From Tepidimonas sediminis (GTDB taxonomy: Bacteria > Pseudomonadota > Gammaproteobacteria > Burkholderiales > Burkholderiaceae_C), in NCBI RefSeq assembly GCF_007556605.1, contig NZ_VJND01000011.1, forward strand, positions 1 through 64,000: a stretch of 64,000 nt of DNA, in the 5' to 3' direction. Shown in pieces: positions 10,652 to 21,053 of this stretch (positions are counted from its first letter, which is position 1; the number at the start of each line of letters is the position of its first letter). The notes beneath the pieces are model-generated. The model ran no database searches. It was not told the origin of the DNA and worked only from the letters and a program-made list of their open reading frames with translations. The translations under genes and the position numbers were made by a program.

Positions 10652-11173
10652 TCAGGACGCGGCGGCGCGCGCGCCCTCACGCCGCAGCAGGGCGCGCTTG
10701 CGCTCCAGGCCCCAGCGGTAGCCCGTGAGGGCGCCATCCGCGCCGACCACGCGGTGGCACGGCACCAGCACGGCGATCGGGTTGGCCGCGCAGGCGGCCG
10801 CCACCGCGCGCGCGGCGCGCGGCTGCCCGAGCCGGGTCGCCAGCGCGCCGTACGTCGCGGTGGCACCGGGCGGGATCGCGCGCAGCTCTGCCCACACGCG
10901 CTGCTGAAACGGCGTGCCGCGTGGCGCCAGCGGAGGGGTGGGCGCGGCGTCCGGCGCACCGTCCAGCGCCGCCCGCACCGCCTCGATCCACGCGGCCGGC
11001 ACGGCGCCCGGTCGAGGCGGCCCGGGATGGTGGCGCGCCCAAGCGGCGCGCATTGCCACGGCGTCGTCGCCGAGCGCCAGCCAGCGCACGCCGTCCGGCC
11101 CGGCGGCCAGCAGCGCCAGCCCGAGCGCGCACGGCAGCAGCAGCGGTTCCCAGGCGGGCTGCGGGGTGTCCAT
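10652..11173 (-). CDS. ogt: Methylated-DNA–[protein]-cysteine S-methyltransferase
   Basis: Repairs O6-alkylguanine by transferring the alkyl group to its own cysteine. The 173-residue product has the C-terminal DNA-binding/active-site domain: [37 protein letters not shown] and the catalytic VLVPCHRVVGADGALTGYRWGLERK with PCHRV at about residues 136–140. The N-terminal part is poorly conserved, as is usual for Ogt. ATG at 11173 is preferred over an in-frame GTG three codons upstream. Divergent from sbcB with a GC palindrome between. Confidence 0.92.
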   Translation of the reverse strand: MDTPQPAWEPLLLPCALGLALLAAGPDGVRWLALGDDAVAMRAAWARHHPGPPRPGAVPAAWIEAVRAALDGAPDAAPTPPLAPRGTPFQQRVWAELRAIPPGATATYGALATRLGQPRAARAVAAACAANPIAVLVPCHRVVGADGALTGYRWGLERKRALLRREGARAAAS

Positions 11174-11186
11174 GACGGGCACTGTA

Positions 11187-11198
11187 GCACCGCGGTGC
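11187..11198. repeat. Perfect 12-bp palindrome between divergent ogt-like gene and sbcB
   Basis: GCACCGCGGTGC lies between ACTGTA (11181–11186; TACAGT, a -10-like hexamer for the minus-strand gene) and TACGAT (11210–11215; -10-like for sbcB). Its position suggests an operator, but GC palindromes of this length also arise by chance in such DNA. Confidence 0.3.
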
Positions 11199-11223
11199 GC
11201 CCGGGCGGGTACGATGGGCGCCG

Positions 11224-12675
11224 ATGAGCGCCGCTTCGACCTTCTTCTGGCACGACTACGAGACCTTCGGCCGCGACCCGCGGCAGCACTGGCCGGCGCA
11301 GTTCGCCGGCGTGCGCACCGACGCGGAGCTCAACGAGATCGAGCCGCCGCTGGTCCTGTACTGTCGGCCCAGCCCCGATGCCCTGCCGGATCCGCTCAGC
11401 TGCGTGCTGACCGGCATCACGCCGCAGCAGTGCCTGCGCGACGGCGTGCCGGAGCGCACCTTCGCCGAGCGCATCGAGGCCGAGCTGGCGCGGCCGGGCA
11501 CGATCGGGCTCGGCTACAACTCGATCCGCTTCGACGATGAGTTCACGCGCCACCTGCTGTGGCGCAACCTGCTGGATCCGTACGCGCGCGAGTGGCGCCA
11601 CGGCTGCGGCCGCTGGGATCTGCTGGACGTGGTGCGCGCCGCCTGGGCGCTGCGGCCCGACGGCCTCGAGTGGCCGCAGGTCGACGGTCGGGTCAGCCTG
11701 AAGCTGGAGCACTTGAGCGCCGCCAACGGGCTGACGCACGAGCACGCGCACGACGCGCTGTCGGACGTGCGCGCCACGATCGCGCTGGCGCGGCTGCTGC
11801 GCGCGCGCCAGCCGCGGCTGTACGCGTTCGCCTTCGCGCTGCGCGAGCGTGACCGCGTGCTGCGCGAGATGGGGCTGCCCTCGGCGCCGCGGCCGTTCGT
11901 GCACGTGTCGCCGCAGTTCGGCGCCGAGCGCGGCTTCCTGGCGGCGATGTGGCCGCTGGCGCCGCATCCGCGCAACCGCCACGAGGTGATCGCCTGGGAC
12001 CTGGCGCATGACCCGCGCGAGCTGGCGGATCTGCGCCCCGAGCAGGTGCGTGCGCGCCTGTTCCTGCGCCGCGAGCATGAGCGCGACGACTGGCGGCGTC
12101 TGCCGATCAAGACCGTGCACGTCAACCGCGCCCCGATCGTGATCGGTGGCCTGGCGGTGCTGCGGCAGGGGGCGGCGCAGCGCTTCGGCCTGGACCTCGG
12201 CGCGGTGGAGCGCCACGCGGCCCATGCGGCGGGACTGCCGGATCTGAGCGCCCTGTGGGCCGAGGCGTACGCGCCGCCCGAGCGCGACGGGGCGCCCGAC
12301 GTCGACGCCGCGCTGTACGCCGGCGGTTTCGTGGGGGACGAGGACCGCCGCCGCCTGCAGCGCCTGCGCCTGCTCGACCCGGCCGATCCGGCCTGGCGGC
12401 ACGCCGGGTTCGAGGACCCGCGCCTGGCGGAGCTGGTGTTTCGCTTCCGCGCCCGCAACCATCCGGAGACGCTGGACGAGGCCGAACGCGCGCGCTGGCG
12501 TGCGCACTGCCGCGCACGTCTGCACGGGGGCGCGGGCGGCCGCCCGACGGTGGCGCAGTTCCTGGCCGAGCTGGACGGGCTGGCCGAGCAGGCGCAGGCG
12601 CTGCGCGGGGCGCGGGGGCTGGCGATCCTGCAGGCGCTGCGCGACTACGTGGCGACGCTCGAGCCGGCTGGCTGA
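11224..12675 (+). CDS. sbcB: Exodeoxyribonuclease I
   Basis: 3'–5' exonuclease on single-stranded DNA, involved in recombination and mismatch repair. The 483-residue product begins with the DEDD exonuclease fold: FFWHDYETFGRDP (catalytic Asp/Glu at about residues 10 and 12), GYNSIRFDDEFTRHLLWRN near 100, and HDALSDVRATIALARLL near 180 with the last acidic residues. The C-terminal SH3-like and helical exonuclease-I domains follow, including LPIKTVHVNRAPIV. The length fits E. coli ExoI (475). Its 3' end overlaps the convergent GGDEF/EAL gene by 31 bases. Confidence 0.96.
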   Translation: MSAASTFFWHDYETFGRDPRQHWPAQFAGVRTDAELNEIEPPLVLYCRPSPDALPDPLSCVLTGITPQQCLRDGVPERTFAERIEAELARPGTIGLGYNSIRFDDEFTRHLLWRNLLDPYAREWRHGCGRWDLLDVVRAAWALRPDGLEWPQVDGRVSLKLEHLSAANGLTHEHAHDALSDVRATIALARLLRARQPRLYAFAFALRERDRVLREMGLPSAPRPFVHVSPQFGAERGFLAAMWPLAPHPRNRHEVIAWDLAHDPRELADLRPEQVRARLFLRREHERDDWRRLPIKTVHVNRAPIVIGGLAVLRQGAAQRFGLDLGAVERHAAHAAGLPDLSALWAEAYAPPERDGAPDVDAALYAGGFVGDEDRRRLQRLRLLDPADPAWRHAGFEDPRLAELVFRFRARNHPETLDEAERARWRAHCRARLHGGAGGRPTVAQFLAELDGLAEQAQALRGARGLAILQALRDYVATLEPAG

Positions 12676-15296
12676 TCCGCCTGCAGCCAGCGGCGGTGCT
12701 CGCCGCGCGCCACCCCCTGCAGATAGGCCGGCACCTGGCGCGCCGGCATCGGCGCGGCAAAGCCGTAACCCTGCACCGCGTCGCAGCCCATCGCGCGCAG
12801 CGCGTGCAGCTGCGTCGGCCGCTCCACCCCCTCGGCCACCGCGGTGCGGCCGAGCCGGTGGGCCAGCTCGACGGCGGCCAGCACGATGGCGGCGTCGTCG
12901 GCGTCGCGGTCGAGGTCGCGCACGAAGCCGCGGTCGATCTTGAGGCGGTCGATCGGAAAGTGCTTCAGGTACGCGAGGCTGGAGTAGCCGGTGCCGAAGT
13001 CGTCGATCGCGATGGTGGCGCCGGCATCGCGCAGGCGCTGCAGCTCGGCTTGGGCGCGCTGCGGGTCGCGCATCATCGCCCCTTCGGTGATCTCGAACTC
13101 CAGACCGCGCAGCGGCTGCGGCTCGCCGGCCAGCGCGGGCACGGCGGCGGTGCACGCCTGCAGCACCCGATCGGCCACGCCGTCACGGTCGAACTGGCGC
13201 GCCGAGAGGTTGACGCTGATGACCAGTTCGGGGTGCTGGGCGCGCCAGGCGTGCGCGTGGCGCGCCGCGCAGCCGCACACCCAGCGGCCCAGCGCCTCGG
13301 CCAGGTCCGCCGAGGCCTCCGCCAGCGGGAGGAAGGCCGCCGGCGGCAGCAGCCCGCCGTCCGGTTGCGGCCAGCGCACCAGCGCCTCCAGGCCCAGCAG
13401 CGGCAAGCCGTCACGCAGGCCATGGATCGGCTGGAAGTGCAGCGCCAGCGCGTCGTCGCGGATCGCCTCGCGCAGGCGCGTCTCGCGCTCGATGCGCTGC
13501 AGCACCGCCTCGTTCATCGACGGCGTGAAGTAGCGCCACGCCGCGCCACCCTCGGCCTTGGCGCTGTACATCGCCAGGTCGGCGCAGCGCAGCAGCTCGG
13601 CCGGCTCGGTGGCGTCTCGCGGCGCCAGCGCGATGCCGATGGAGGGGGTCAGGTAGACGCGCTGCCGCTGGCCGGCGGCCGGCTCGACCTCGAACGGCGC
13701 CGCCAGCGCTTCCAGCAGCGACAGCGCCACGCGGGCGGCCTGGGTGTCGTCGCTCACGTCGGGCAGCGCGACGACGAACTCGTCGCCGCCCAGCCGGCCG
13801 ACCACGTCGCCGGCACGCAGCCGCTGGCGCAACCGCGTGGCGGTCTGGCGCAGCACCGCGTCGCCGGCCTCGTGGCCGAGCGAGTCGTTGATGGCCTTGA
13901 AGCGGTCCAGGTCGATGAACAGCAGCGCCAGCGTCCCGCCGTGGCGCGCCCGCACCGCCAGCGCCTGCTGCAGCGCCTGCAGGAAGCCGGCGCGGTTGGC
14001 CAGCTCGGTCAGGCTGTCGGTGCGCGCCAGCCGTTCGATGGCCGCTTGCGCCTGGCGCCGCTCGGTCACGTCGGTGTAGAGCGTCACGAAGCCGCCGGTG
14101 CGCAGCGGCTCGCCATGGATTTCCAGCACGCGGCCGTTGGGCCTCGTGCGTTCGAAGCGGTGCGGCTCGAAGCGCAGCGCGCACTCGGTCAGCGTGCGCA
14201 CCAGGGCCTCGGGATCCTCGGTGGGACCGTACTCGCCGCGCGCGACGTTGTAGCGGAAGATGTCGGTCAAGGTCACCCCATGGCTTCCCATCAGCGCCTC
14301 GGGCAGATCGAGCAGCTCCAGCAGCCGCTGGTTCCAGACCTGCACCCGCAGCTCGCGGTCCACCATCGAGACGCCCACCGGGATGTTGTCCACCAGGGTG
14401 CGCAGGATGTCCAGCGCCTGCTCCAGCCGCTCGCGCTCGCGCCGCTGCTCGGTGATGTCGGTGTAGGTCGTCACGAAGCCGATCAGCTCGCCGTCGCGGC
14501 GGATCGGCTCGCCGATCACCAGGTGCGTGCGGCCATTCGGGCGCGTGCGCTCCAGCCGGTGCGGCTCGAAGCGCAGCGCCAGTGCGCGCCGCTGCGCCAC
14601 CGCCTCCTCGACGTCCACCGGGCCGTACTCGCCGCGGCTGGCCGGCACGCGGATCAGCTCGTCGAAATCCACGCCCTCGTGCAGCAGCTCGGCCGGCAGC
14701 TCCAGCACGCGGCCGAACTCGGCGTTCCAGACGCGCAGCTTGAGCTGGCGGTCGAAGACGCTGAGGCCCATCGGCAGGTGCTGCACGATCGCCTCGAGGT
14801 AGGCGCTGCGCTCGCGCAGCGCCTCCTGCAGCTGCACGCGCTCGGTGATGTCGATGTTGACGCCATAGGCGATGCGGTGGCCGCTGACGCCGTCACGCTC
14901 CACCACGATGCGCAGCAGGTGGTGCGTGATGCGCCCGTCCGGATGCGCCAGGCGGTAATGCGTGTCGCCGTGGCCGCGCGCGTAGGCCGCCTCCAGTTCC
15001 TCGTTGACGCGCTGGCGGTCCTGCGGCACCAGCAGCCGCAGCGCCGTGGCGCGGTCGGCGGGCTCGCCGGGGGCGATGCCGTGCATGCGCCGGAACATGT
15101 CCGACCACCACAGCTGCCCGCTGTCGAGATCGCGCGTCCAGTGTGCGATGCCGAGCCGGTCGAACAGCGCCGACACCCGCTGGCGCTCGTCCTCGACGCG
15201 CCGCCCCTTGGCGCGGCCGCGCCGCAGGGCATGCCACCAGCCGGCCATCGCCCCGATGGCCAGGGCCCAGCCGAGCGCGGCCAGGGCGGTCAGCAT
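12645..15296 (-). CDS. PAS/GGDEF/EAL cyclic-di-GMP signalling protein
   Basis: An 883-residue protein. A single N-terminal hydrophobic helix (LTALAALGWALAIGAMAGWW) is followed by three PAS-type sensor regions; the second and third (about residues 170–300 and 300–430) are clear duplicates, both containing RGEYGP, ALRFEPHR and ERTRPNGR. The GGDEF motif (GRLGGDEFVV) is at about residue 502 and an RxxD inhibitory site (RAGD) lies five residues before it. The EAL domain has EALVRW near 636, DDFGTGYSS, KIDRGFV and QGYGF, so both cyclase and phosphodiesterase sites look intact. Net activity cannot be told from sequence. Start ATG 15296 gives the helix at the very N-terminus. Confidence 0.93.
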   Translation of the reverse strand: MLTALAALGWALAIGAMAGWWHALRRGRAKGRRVEDERQRVSALFDRLGIAHWTRDLDSGQLWWSDMFRRMHGIAPGEPADRATALRLLVPQDRQRVNEELEAAYARGHGDTHYRLAHPDGRITHHLLRIVVERDGVSGHRIAYGVNIDITERVQLQEALRERSAYLEAIVQHLPMGLSVFDRQLKLRVWNAEFGRVLELPAELLHEGVDFDELIRVPASRGEYGPVDVEEAVAQRRALALRFEPHRLERTRPNGRTHLVIGEPIRRDGELIGFVTTYTDITEQRRERERLEQALDILRTLVDNIPVGVSMVDRELRVQVWNQRLLELLDLPEALMGSHGVTLTDIFRYNVARGEYGPTEDPEALVRTLTECALRFEPHRFERTRPNGRVLEIHGEPLRTGGFVTLYTDVTERRQAQAAIERLARTDSLTELANRAGFLQALQQALAVRARHGGTLALLFIDLDRFKAINDSLGHEAGDAVLRQTATRLRQRLRAGDVVGRLGGDEFVVALPDVSDDTQAARVALSLLEALAAPFEVEPAAGQRQRVYLTPSIGIALAPRDATEPAELLRCADLAMYSAKAEGGAAWRYFTPSMNEAVLQRIERETRLREAIRDDALALHFQPIHGLRDGLPLLGLEALVRWPQPDGGLLPPAAFLPLAEASADLAEALGRWVCGCAARHAHAWRAQHPELVISVNLSARQFDRDGVADRVLQACTAAVPALAGEPQPLRGLEFEITEGAMMRDPQRAQAELQRLRDAGATIAIDDFGTGYSSLAYLKHFPIDRLKIDRGFVRDLDRDADDAAIVLAAVELAHRLGRTAVAEGVERPTQLHALRAMGCDAVQGYGFAAPMPARQVPAYLQGVARGEHRRWLQADQPAGSSVAT

Positions 15297-15393
15297 GCCA
15301 GCGGCTCCGTCGTCACGATGCGACCAGTATAGGGCCGGGCCGCACCGGGTGGCCGGCCGGGCGGCTTCGGACTTACCCGCAGCGGCGCCGGTT

Positions 15394-16890
15394 TCAGCGT
15401 CGCCGCCCGCCGCCGGCCAGTCCGCCCAGCAGGCCGCGCACCAGCTGGCGCCCGAGCTGGGCGCCGACCTGGCGCACGGCGGTCTTGACCACCGCCTGCA
15501 CCAGGCCGTCGGTGTGGCCGCCGCGCGGGCCGCTGCGGCCGAACAGCACCTCGCCGACGAGCCCGCCGAGGCCGCCGCCACCGCCGGGCGCGGACGGCGC
15601 CGCCGCCGGCGCGGCGGCGTGCGCGGCGCGCAGCCGCTCGTAGGCGCTTTCGCGGTCCACCGCCTGCTCGTACACCCCGGCCACCAGCGAGGTGCGCAGC
15701 AGCCGCTGGCGCTCTTCGGGCGTGACGGGACCGAGCCGGCTGGCCGGCGGCAGCACCCAGGCGCGCTCGGTCTCGCTCGGCCGGCCCTTGGCGTCGAGCA
15801 GGCTGACCAGCGCCTCGCCGACGCCGAGCTCGGTGATCGCGCGCTCCAGATCCAGCCCGGCCTTGGGCCGCATCGTCTGCGCGGTGGCCTTGACCGCCTT
15901 CTGGTCGCGCGGGGTGAAGGCGCGCAGCGCGTGCTGCACGCGGTTGCCCAGCTGCGCCAGGATGCTGTCGGGGACGTCCAGCGGGTTTTGCGTGACGAAA
16001 TAGACGCCCACGCCCTTGGAGCGGATCAGCCGCACCACGAGCTCGATGCGCTCCAGCAGCACCTTCGGCGCGTCCTCGAACAGCAGGTGCGCCTCGTCGA
16101 AGAAAAAGACGAGCTTGGGCCTGTCGAGGTCGCCCGCTTCCGGCAGCACCTCGAACAGCTCCGACAGCAGCCACAGCAGGAAGGTGCCGTAGAGCCGCGG
16201 GGCGTTGAGCAGCTTGTCGGCGGCCAGGATGTTGACCACGCCCTGGCCATCCACCGTCTGCATGAGGTCGGCGATGTCGAGCTGCGGTTCGCCGAAGAAG
16301 CGGTCGGCCCCCTGCTGCTCCAGTGCCAGCAGCGCGCGCTGGATGGCGCCGATGCTGGCGGCGCTGACGTTGCCGTACTCGGTGGTGAACTGCCGCGCGT
16401 GTTCGCCGACGTGCTGCAGCATCGCGCGCAGGTCCTTCAGGTCCAGCAGCAGCAGGCCCTGGTCGTCGGCGATCTTGAACACGAGGTTGAGCACGCCGGC
16501 CTGGGTGTCGTTGAGGCCGAGCATGCGCGCCAGCAGCAGCGGGCCCATGTCGCTGATGGTGGCGCGCACCGGGTGACCCTGCTCGCCGAAGACGTCCCAC
16601 AGCGTGACCGGACAGGCCGCGGGCTGCGGCGCCGGCAGGCCGCGCTCGGCCAGCACCTGCGCCAGCTTGCCCTCGATGCGGCCGGGCTGGCTGATGCCGG
16701 TGAGATCGCCCTTGACGTCGGCCATGAACACCGGCACGCCGTGGCGCGAGAAGCCCTCGGCCAGCGTCTGCAGGGTGACGGTCTTGCCGGTGCCGGTGGC
16801 GCCGGTGATGAGGCCGTGGCGGTTGGCCTTGTCCAGCAGCAGGTGGCATTCGGTGGCGCCGTGGCGCGCGACGAGGATCGAGGGGCTCAT
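15394..16890 (-). CDS. DUF853/helicase HerA-like ATPase (YjgR family)
   Basis: A 498-residue P-loop ATPase starting [19 protein letters not shown], with Walker [11 protein letters not shown] at about residues 29–38, the DUF853 segment [16 protein letters not shown], Walker [13 protein letters not shown] near 260, and [32 protein letters not shown]. The C-terminus is a Gly-rich tail. It matches E. coli YjgR (about 500 residues); the family is related to HerA/FtsK translocases and its substrate is unknown. The ATG at 16890 is 5' of the conserved start; the frame upstream overlaps the yebC promoter region. Divergent from yebC. Confidence 0.9.
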   Translation of the reverse strand: MSPSILVARHGATECHLLLDKANRHGLITGATGTGKTVTLQTLAEGFSRHGVPVFMADVKGDLTGISQPGRIEGKLAQVLAERGLPAPQPAACPVTLWDVFGEQGHPVRATISDMGPLLLARMLGLNDTQAGVLNLVFKIADDQGLLLLDLKDLRAMLQHVGEHARQFTTEYGNVSAASIGAIQRALLALEQQGADRFFGEPQLDIADLMQTVDGQGVVNILAADKLLNAPRLYGTFLLWLLSELFEVLPEAGDLDRPKLVFFFDEAHLLFEDAPKVLLERIELVVRLIRSKGVGVYFVTQNPLDVPDSILAQLGNRVQHALRAFTPRDQKAVKATAQTMRPKAGLDLERAITELGVGEALVSLLDAKGRPSETERAWVLPPASRLGPVTPEERQRLLRTSLVAGVYEQAVDRESAYERLRAAHAAAPAAAPSAPGGGGGLGGLVGEVLFGRSGPRGGHTDGLVQAVVKTAVRQVGAQLGRQLVRGLLGGLAGGGRRR

Positions 16891-16965
16891 CGGAGTGCGG
16901 AGGGTGGGCAGGGGACGGCAGGCAGGCGGCCGGGCCGCGCGGGCCGGCTCGTAGAATAGCGGATC

Positions 16966-16982
16966 GCCCCGCATGGCGGGGC
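16966..16982 (+). other. Leader hairpin upstream of yebC
   Basis: GCCCCGC-ATG-GCGGGGC makes a tight 7-bp stem with a 3-base loop, 40 bases before the yebC start. TAGAAT (16952–16957) just upstream is a -10-like hexamer, so the hairpin would sit near the 5' end of the transcript. Function unknown. Confidence 0.35.
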
Positions 16983-17021
16983 CCCGACGGCACGAGCCAC
17001 CCAGTTTACGACGAGGTTCGC

Positions 17022-17747
17022 ATGGCAGGACATTCCAAGTGGGCCAACATCCAGCACCGCAAGGCGCGCCAGGACGAAAAGCGCCAGCGCATCTGGACGC
17101 GCGTGGTGCGCGAGATCATGATCGCGGCGCGCCAGGGCGGTGGTGATCCGGCCGCCAATCCGCGCCTGCGGCTGGCCATCGAGAAGGCCAAGGCCGCCAA
17201 CATGCCGGCCGACACCATCAAGCGCAACATCGACAAGGCCACCGGCAACCTCGAGGGCGTCAACTACGAGGAAGTGCGCTACGAGGGCTATGGCATCGGC
17301 GGCGCGGCCGTCATCGTCGACTGCATGACCGACAACCGCGTGCGCACCGTGGCCGAGGTGCGCCACGTCTTCAGCAAGCACGGCGGCAACCTCGGCACCG
17401 AGGGGTCGGTGGCGTTCCAGTTCCAGCACTGCGGGCAGATCGTCTTCGAGCCCGGCACCAGCGAGGACAAGGTGATGGAAGTCGCGCTGGAGGCCGGCGC
17501 CGACGACGTGCTGACGCAGGAGGACGGCTCCATCGAGGTGCTGACCGCGCCGGCGCAGTTCGAGGCGGTGCGCGATGCGCTGCAGGCCGCGGGCCTGAAG
17601 CCCGCGATGGCCGAGGTGACCTGGCGCCCCACCAACACCGTGCAGCTGAGCGGCGAGGACGCGCAGCGGATGCAAAGGCTGCTGGACGCGCTGGAGGACC
17701 TGGACGACGTGCAGGACGTCTTCCACAACGCGGAGCTGGACGCATGA
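17022..17747 (+). CDS. yebC: YebC/PmpR family DNA-binding / translation-associated regulator
   Basis: The 241-residue product begins with the invariant [18 protein letters not shown] and contains [21 protein letters not shown] and [14 protein letters not shown], all hallmarks of the YebC family. Members have been described as transcriptional regulators and as factors easing ribosome stalling at proline stretches. Length is usual. GAGG upstream of ATG 17022 is the likely ribosome-binding site. Its stop overlaps the purD start (ATGA), so the two are coupled. Confidence 0.96.
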   Translation: MAGHSKWANIQHRKARQDEKRQRIWTRVVREIMIAARQGGGDPAANPRLRLAIEKAKAANMPADTIKRNIDKATGNLEGVNYEEVRYEGYGIGGAAVIVDCMTDNRVRTVAEVRHVFSKHGGNLGTEGSVAFQFQHCGQIVFEPGTSEDKVMEVALEAGADDVLTQEDGSIEVLTAPAQFEAVRDALQAAGLKPAMAEVTWRPTNTVQLSGEDAQRMQRLLDALEDLDDVQDVFHNAELDA

Positions 17748-19054
17748 GCGCCGCGGGCCTGCGCGTGCTGGTGGTGGGCGGTGGCGGGCGCGAGCACGCG
17801 CTGGCGTGGAAGCTGGCGCAGTCGCCGCGCGCGGCGCGGGTGTTCGTGGCGCCGGGCAACGGCGGCACGGCGCTCGATGCGCGCCTGACCAACGTGCCGA
17901 TCACCGGCGTGGCCGAGCTGTGCGACTGGGCGAAGCGGGAAGGGATCGACCTGACCGTCGTCGGCCCCGAGGCGCCGCTGGCGGCCGGGATCGTCGATGC
18001 CTTCCGTGCCGCCGGACTGCGCATCGTCGGCCCGACGCAGGCCGCCGCGCGGCTGGAGAGCTCCAAGGCGTTCGCCAAGGCGTTCATGCAGCGCCACGGC
18101 ATCCCCACCGCCACGCACGAGACGTTCGCCGACGCGGCGGCGGCGCACGCCTACGTCGATCGGGTGGGCGCCCCGATCGTCGTCAAGGCCGACGGGCTGG
18201 CCGCCGGCAAGGGCGTGGTGGTGGCCATGACCGCCGCCGAGGCGCACGAGGCGATCGACTTCATGCTGCTGGACAACCGGCTCGGCGTGCAGCACAACGC
18301 CGAGGGCGCGCGCGTCGTCATCGAATCCTACCTGGAGGGCGAGGAGGCCAGCTTCATCGTGCTGGTGGACGGCACCCACGTGCTGCCGCTGGCCTCCAGC
18401 CAGGACCACAAGCGGCTGCTGGACGGCGACACCGGCCCCAACACCGGCGGCATGGGGGCCTACTCGCCGGCGCCGGTGGTGACGCCGGCGGTGCACGAGC
18501 GGGTGATGCGCGAGATCATCGAGCCGACCGTGCGCGCGATGGCCGAGGAGGGTACGCCGTACACCGGCTTCCTTTACGCCGGGCTGATGATCGGGCCCGA
18601 TGGTGCGCCGCGCACGCTGGAGTTCAACTGCCGGCTGGGCGATCCGGAGACGCAGCCGATCCTGATGCGCCTGCGCAGCGACCTGGTGGAGGTGCTGCTG
18701 GCGGCCTCCGAAGGTCGGCTCGACACCGTGACGCTGGAGTGGGACGCGCGCGTGGCGCTGGGCGTGGTGGTGGCCGCCGAGGGCTACCCGCTGCAGCCAC
18801 GCAAGGGCGATGCGATCGAGGCGCTGCCGCCGGATGCCGACGACGCCGTGGTGTTCCATGCCGGCACCACTCAGGCGGCGGACGGCCGGCTGGTCACCAG
18901 CGGCGGGCGCGTCCTCTGTTGCACGGCGCTCGGGTCCGACGTGGCCGCGGCGCGCGCGCGCGCCTACGCGCTGGTGCAGGGCGTGCGCTTCGCCGGCATG
19001 CAGTTCCGCCGTGACATCGGCCACCGGGCGCTGGCGCGCCCGCCGGCCATCTGA
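17744..19054 (+). CDS. purD: Phosphoribosylamine–glycine ligase
   Basis: GAR synthetase, the second step of purine synthesis: joins phosphoribosylamine and glycine with ATP. The 436-residue ATP-grasp protein starts with [20 protein letters not shown], then [30 protein letters not shown] near residue 145, the metal-binding [31 protein letters not shown] near 285, and a C-terminal domain. E. coli PurD is 429 residues. It overlaps yebC by 4 bases; hemF follows after 19 bases. Confidence 0.97.
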   Translation: MSAAGLRVLVVGGGGREHALAWKLAQSPRAARVFVAPGNGGTALDARLTNVPITGVAELCDWAKREGIDLTVVGPEAPLAAGIVDAFRAAGLRIVGPTQAAARLESSKAFAKAFMQRHGIPTATHETFADAAAAHAYVDRVGAPIVVKADGLAAGKGVVVAMTAAEAHEAIDFMLLDNRLGVQHNAEGARVVIESYLEGEEASFIVLVDGTHVLPLASSQDHKRLLDGDTGPNTGGMGAYSPAPVVTPAVHERVMREIIEPTVRAMAEEGTPYTGFLYAGLMIGPDGAPRTLEFNCRLGDPETQPILMRLRSDLVEVLLAASEGRLDTVTLEWDARVALGVVVAAEGYPLQPRKGDAIEALPPDADDAVVFHAGTTQAADGRLVTSGGRVLCCTALGSDVAAARARAYALVQGVRFAGMQFRRDIGHRALARPPAI

Positions 19055-19073
19055 AGGGGCAGGAGGGATCGTC

Positions 19074-19991
19074 ATGGTCAGCGACCCGGTCAGTCTGGTG
19101 CGCGAGTACCTGCTTGGTCTGCAGGCGCGCATCACCAGCGCGATCGCCGAGATCGACGGCAAGTCGTTCCTTTCCGACGCCTGGGAGAAGGAGCCCGGCA
19201 GCCCGCTGCGGGGCAGCGGGGTGACGCAGATCCTGGAGGACGGTGAGGTGTTCGAGCGCGCCGGCTGCGGCTTTTCGCACGTCAGCGGCCCGAAGCTTCC
19301 GGCTTCCGCCACCCAGCACCGGCCCGAGCTGGCCGGGGCGCCGTTCGAGGCGCTCGGGGTGTCGCTGGTGTTCCACCCGCGCAACCCCTACGTGCCGACC
19401 GTGCACATGAACGTGCGCATGATCACCGCGCGCCCGCACGGCGGCGAGCCGGTGAGCTGGTTCGGCGGCGGCATGGACCTGACGCCCTATTACGGCTTCG
19501 AGGAGGATGCGGTGCACTTCCACCGCACCTGCGCGCAGGCGCTGGCGCCGTTCGGCGCCGACAAGTACCCGCGCTTCAAGGCCTGGTGCGACGACTACTT
19601 CTGCCTGCGCCACCGCGGCGAGCAGCGCGGCATCGGCGGCATCTTCTACGATGACCTCACCGAGCTCGGCTTCGAGGGCGGTTTTGCGCTGACGCGCGCG
19701 GTGGGCGATGCCTTCCTGCACGCCTACGTGCCGATCGTGCGGCGGCGCATGGAGACCCCCTACGGCGAGCGCGAGCGCCAGCACCAGCTGCTGCGGCGCG
19801 GCCGCTACGTCGAGTTCAACCTGGTGTGGGACCGCGGCACGCACTTCGGTCTGCAGTCCGGCGGGCGCACCGAGTCGATCCTGCTGTCGATGCCGCCGCT
19901 GGTGCGCTGGGCCTACGACGAGCGGCCGGTGCCCGGCACGCCCGAGCACCGGCTGCTGACCGAGTTCCTGGTGCGCCGGGACTGGCTGTGA
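19074..19991 (+). CDS. hemF: Oxygen-dependent coproporphyrinogen-III oxidase
   Basis: Aerobic enzyme of haem synthesis: decarboxylates coproporphyrinogen III to protoporphyrinogen IX using oxygen. The 305-residue product has [18 protein letters not shown], the signature [22 protein letters not shown] near residue 130, [21 protein letters not shown], and the C-terminal [21 protein letters not shown]. coli HemF is 299 residues. A near-perfect AGGAGGGA (19061–19068) decides ATG 19074. The stop overlaps the nadD GTG start. Confidence 0.97.
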   Translation: MVSDPVSLVREYLLGLQARITSAIAEIDGKSFLSDAWEKEPGSPLRGSGVTQILEDGEVFERAGCGFSHVSGPKLPASATQHRPELAGAPFEALGVSLVFHPRNPYVPTVHMNVRMITARPHGGEPVSWFGGGMDLTPYYGFEEDAVHFHRTCAQALAPFGADKYPRFKAWCDDYFCLRHRGEQRGIGGIFYDDLTELGFEGGFALTRAVGDAFLHAYVPIVRRRMETPYGERERQHQLLRRGRYVEFNLVWDRGTHFGLQSGGRTESILLSMPPLVRWAYDERPVPGTPEHRLLTEFLVRRDWL

Positions 19992-20620
19992 ACGCGGCGG
20001 CGCCGCGGCGCGTCGGCGTCTTCGGGGGCGCCTTCGATCCGCCGCACCGCGTGCACCGGGCGCTGGCCGAGACCGCGCTGCGCCAGCTGAGGCTGGACGC
20101 GCTGCACGTCATCCCCACCGGCCAGGCGTGGCACAAGGCGCGCACGCTCAGCCCGGCAGCGCACCGTCTGGCGATGTGCCGGCTGGCGTTCGCGGACCTG
20201 CCCGGCGTCGTGGTGGACGAGCGCGAGCTGCGGCGACCCGGGCCGTCTTACACCGTGGACACGCTGGCCGAGCTGCGCGCGCTGCAGCCCGGCGCCGAGC
20301 TGCTGCTGCTCCTCGGGGCCGACCAGTGGAACGCGCTGCCGACCTGGCACCGCTGGCGTGACGTGCTGGCGCTGGCCACGCCGGTGGTGGCGGCAAGGCC
20401 GGGGGCGATGCTGGACGCCGGGCCGCACGGTGCGCCGCCGCGCACGCTGCCTTGGCCGCCGTGCGAGGTCAGCTCCACCGCCGTGCGTGCCGCCGCAGCC
20501 GCCGGTGCCGACGAGGCCGCGCTGGCCCGGCTGGTGCCCGCAGCCGTGGCGCGCTATATTGTCGACCATGGGCTGTACCGCGCGCCGGACGGCCCGCCAA
20601 CCGCCGATCTCCATGTCTGA
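19988..20620 (+). CDS. nadD: Nicotinate-nucleotide adenylyltransferase
   Basis: Adenylates nicotinate mononucleotide to deamido-NAD in NAD synthesis. The 210-residue nucleotidyltransferase starts [20 protein letters not shown] with the GGxFDPPHxxH nucleotide-binding motif, and has [42 protein letters not shown] and the C-terminal SSTAVRAA motif. The GTG at 19988 overlaps the hemF stop as GTGA; the only other in-frame starts lie deep inside hemF. Its 3' end overlaps rsfS by 8 bases. Confidence 0.95.
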   Translation: MNAAAPRRVGVFGGAFDPPHRVHRALAETALRQLRLDALHVIPTGQAWHKARTLSPAAHRLAMCRLAFADLPGVVVDERELRRPGPSYTVDTLAELRALQPGAELLLLLGADQWNALPTWHRWRDVLALATPVVAARPGAMLDAGPHGAPPRTLPWPPCEVSSTAVRAAAAAGADEAALARLVPAAVARYIVDHGLYRAPDGPPTADLHV

Positions 20621-21053
20621 CACGACCGCCCAACGCCGCATCCAGAAGCTCCAGCGCGCCATCGTCGACGGGCTGGAGGACGTCAAGGCCCAGGACATCC
20701 GCGTCTTCAACACCCAGGCGCTGACGCCGCTGTTCGAGCGCGTCGTCATCGCCAGCGGCACCTCCAACCGCCAGACCCGCGCGCTGGCCGCCAGCGTCTG
20801 CGACAAGGTCGTCGAGGCGGGGTTCCCGAAACCGCGCCTGGAGGGCGAGGACAACGGCGAGTGGATCATCGTCGACTGCGGCGAAGCGGTGGTGCACGTG
20901 ATGCAGCCGGCGATCCGCCAGTACTACCGGCTGGAGGAGATCTGGGGCGGCAAGCCGGTGCGGCTGCGCCGTGCCACGCCGCCGGCGGCCGCCGCGTCCG
21001 TGGCCGCGCCGGCCGAGTCGCGCACGCGCCGGCGCCGCGCCGCCCGCGCATGA
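20613..21053 (+). CDS. rsfS: Ribosomal silencing factor RsfS
   Basis: RsfS binds ribosomal protein uL14 and blocks subunit joining in stationary phase. The 146-residue product shows IVDGLEDVKAQDIRVFNT, VIASGTSNRQTRALAASV near residue 50, GEWIIVDCGEAVVHVM and the C-terminal YRLEEIWGG. It is longer than the usual 105–120 residues because of an Ala/Arg-rich tail (ending [10 protein letters not shown]). Sandwiched between nadD and rlmH with overlaps at both ends, the standard arrangement. Confidence 0.95.
   Translation: MSDTTAQRRIQKLQRAIVDGLEDVKAQDIRVFNTQALTPLFERVVIASGTSNRQTRALAASVCDKVVEAGFPKPRLEGEDNGEWIIVDCGEAVVHVMQPAIRQYYRLEEIWGGKPVRLRRATPPAAAASVAAPAESRTRRRRAARA

Noticed and set aside
12255-15332. 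1025-residue plus-strand open frame opposite the GGDEF/EAL gene
   Set aside because: The opposite strand has complete PAS, GGDEF and EAL domains; this frame is their shadow.
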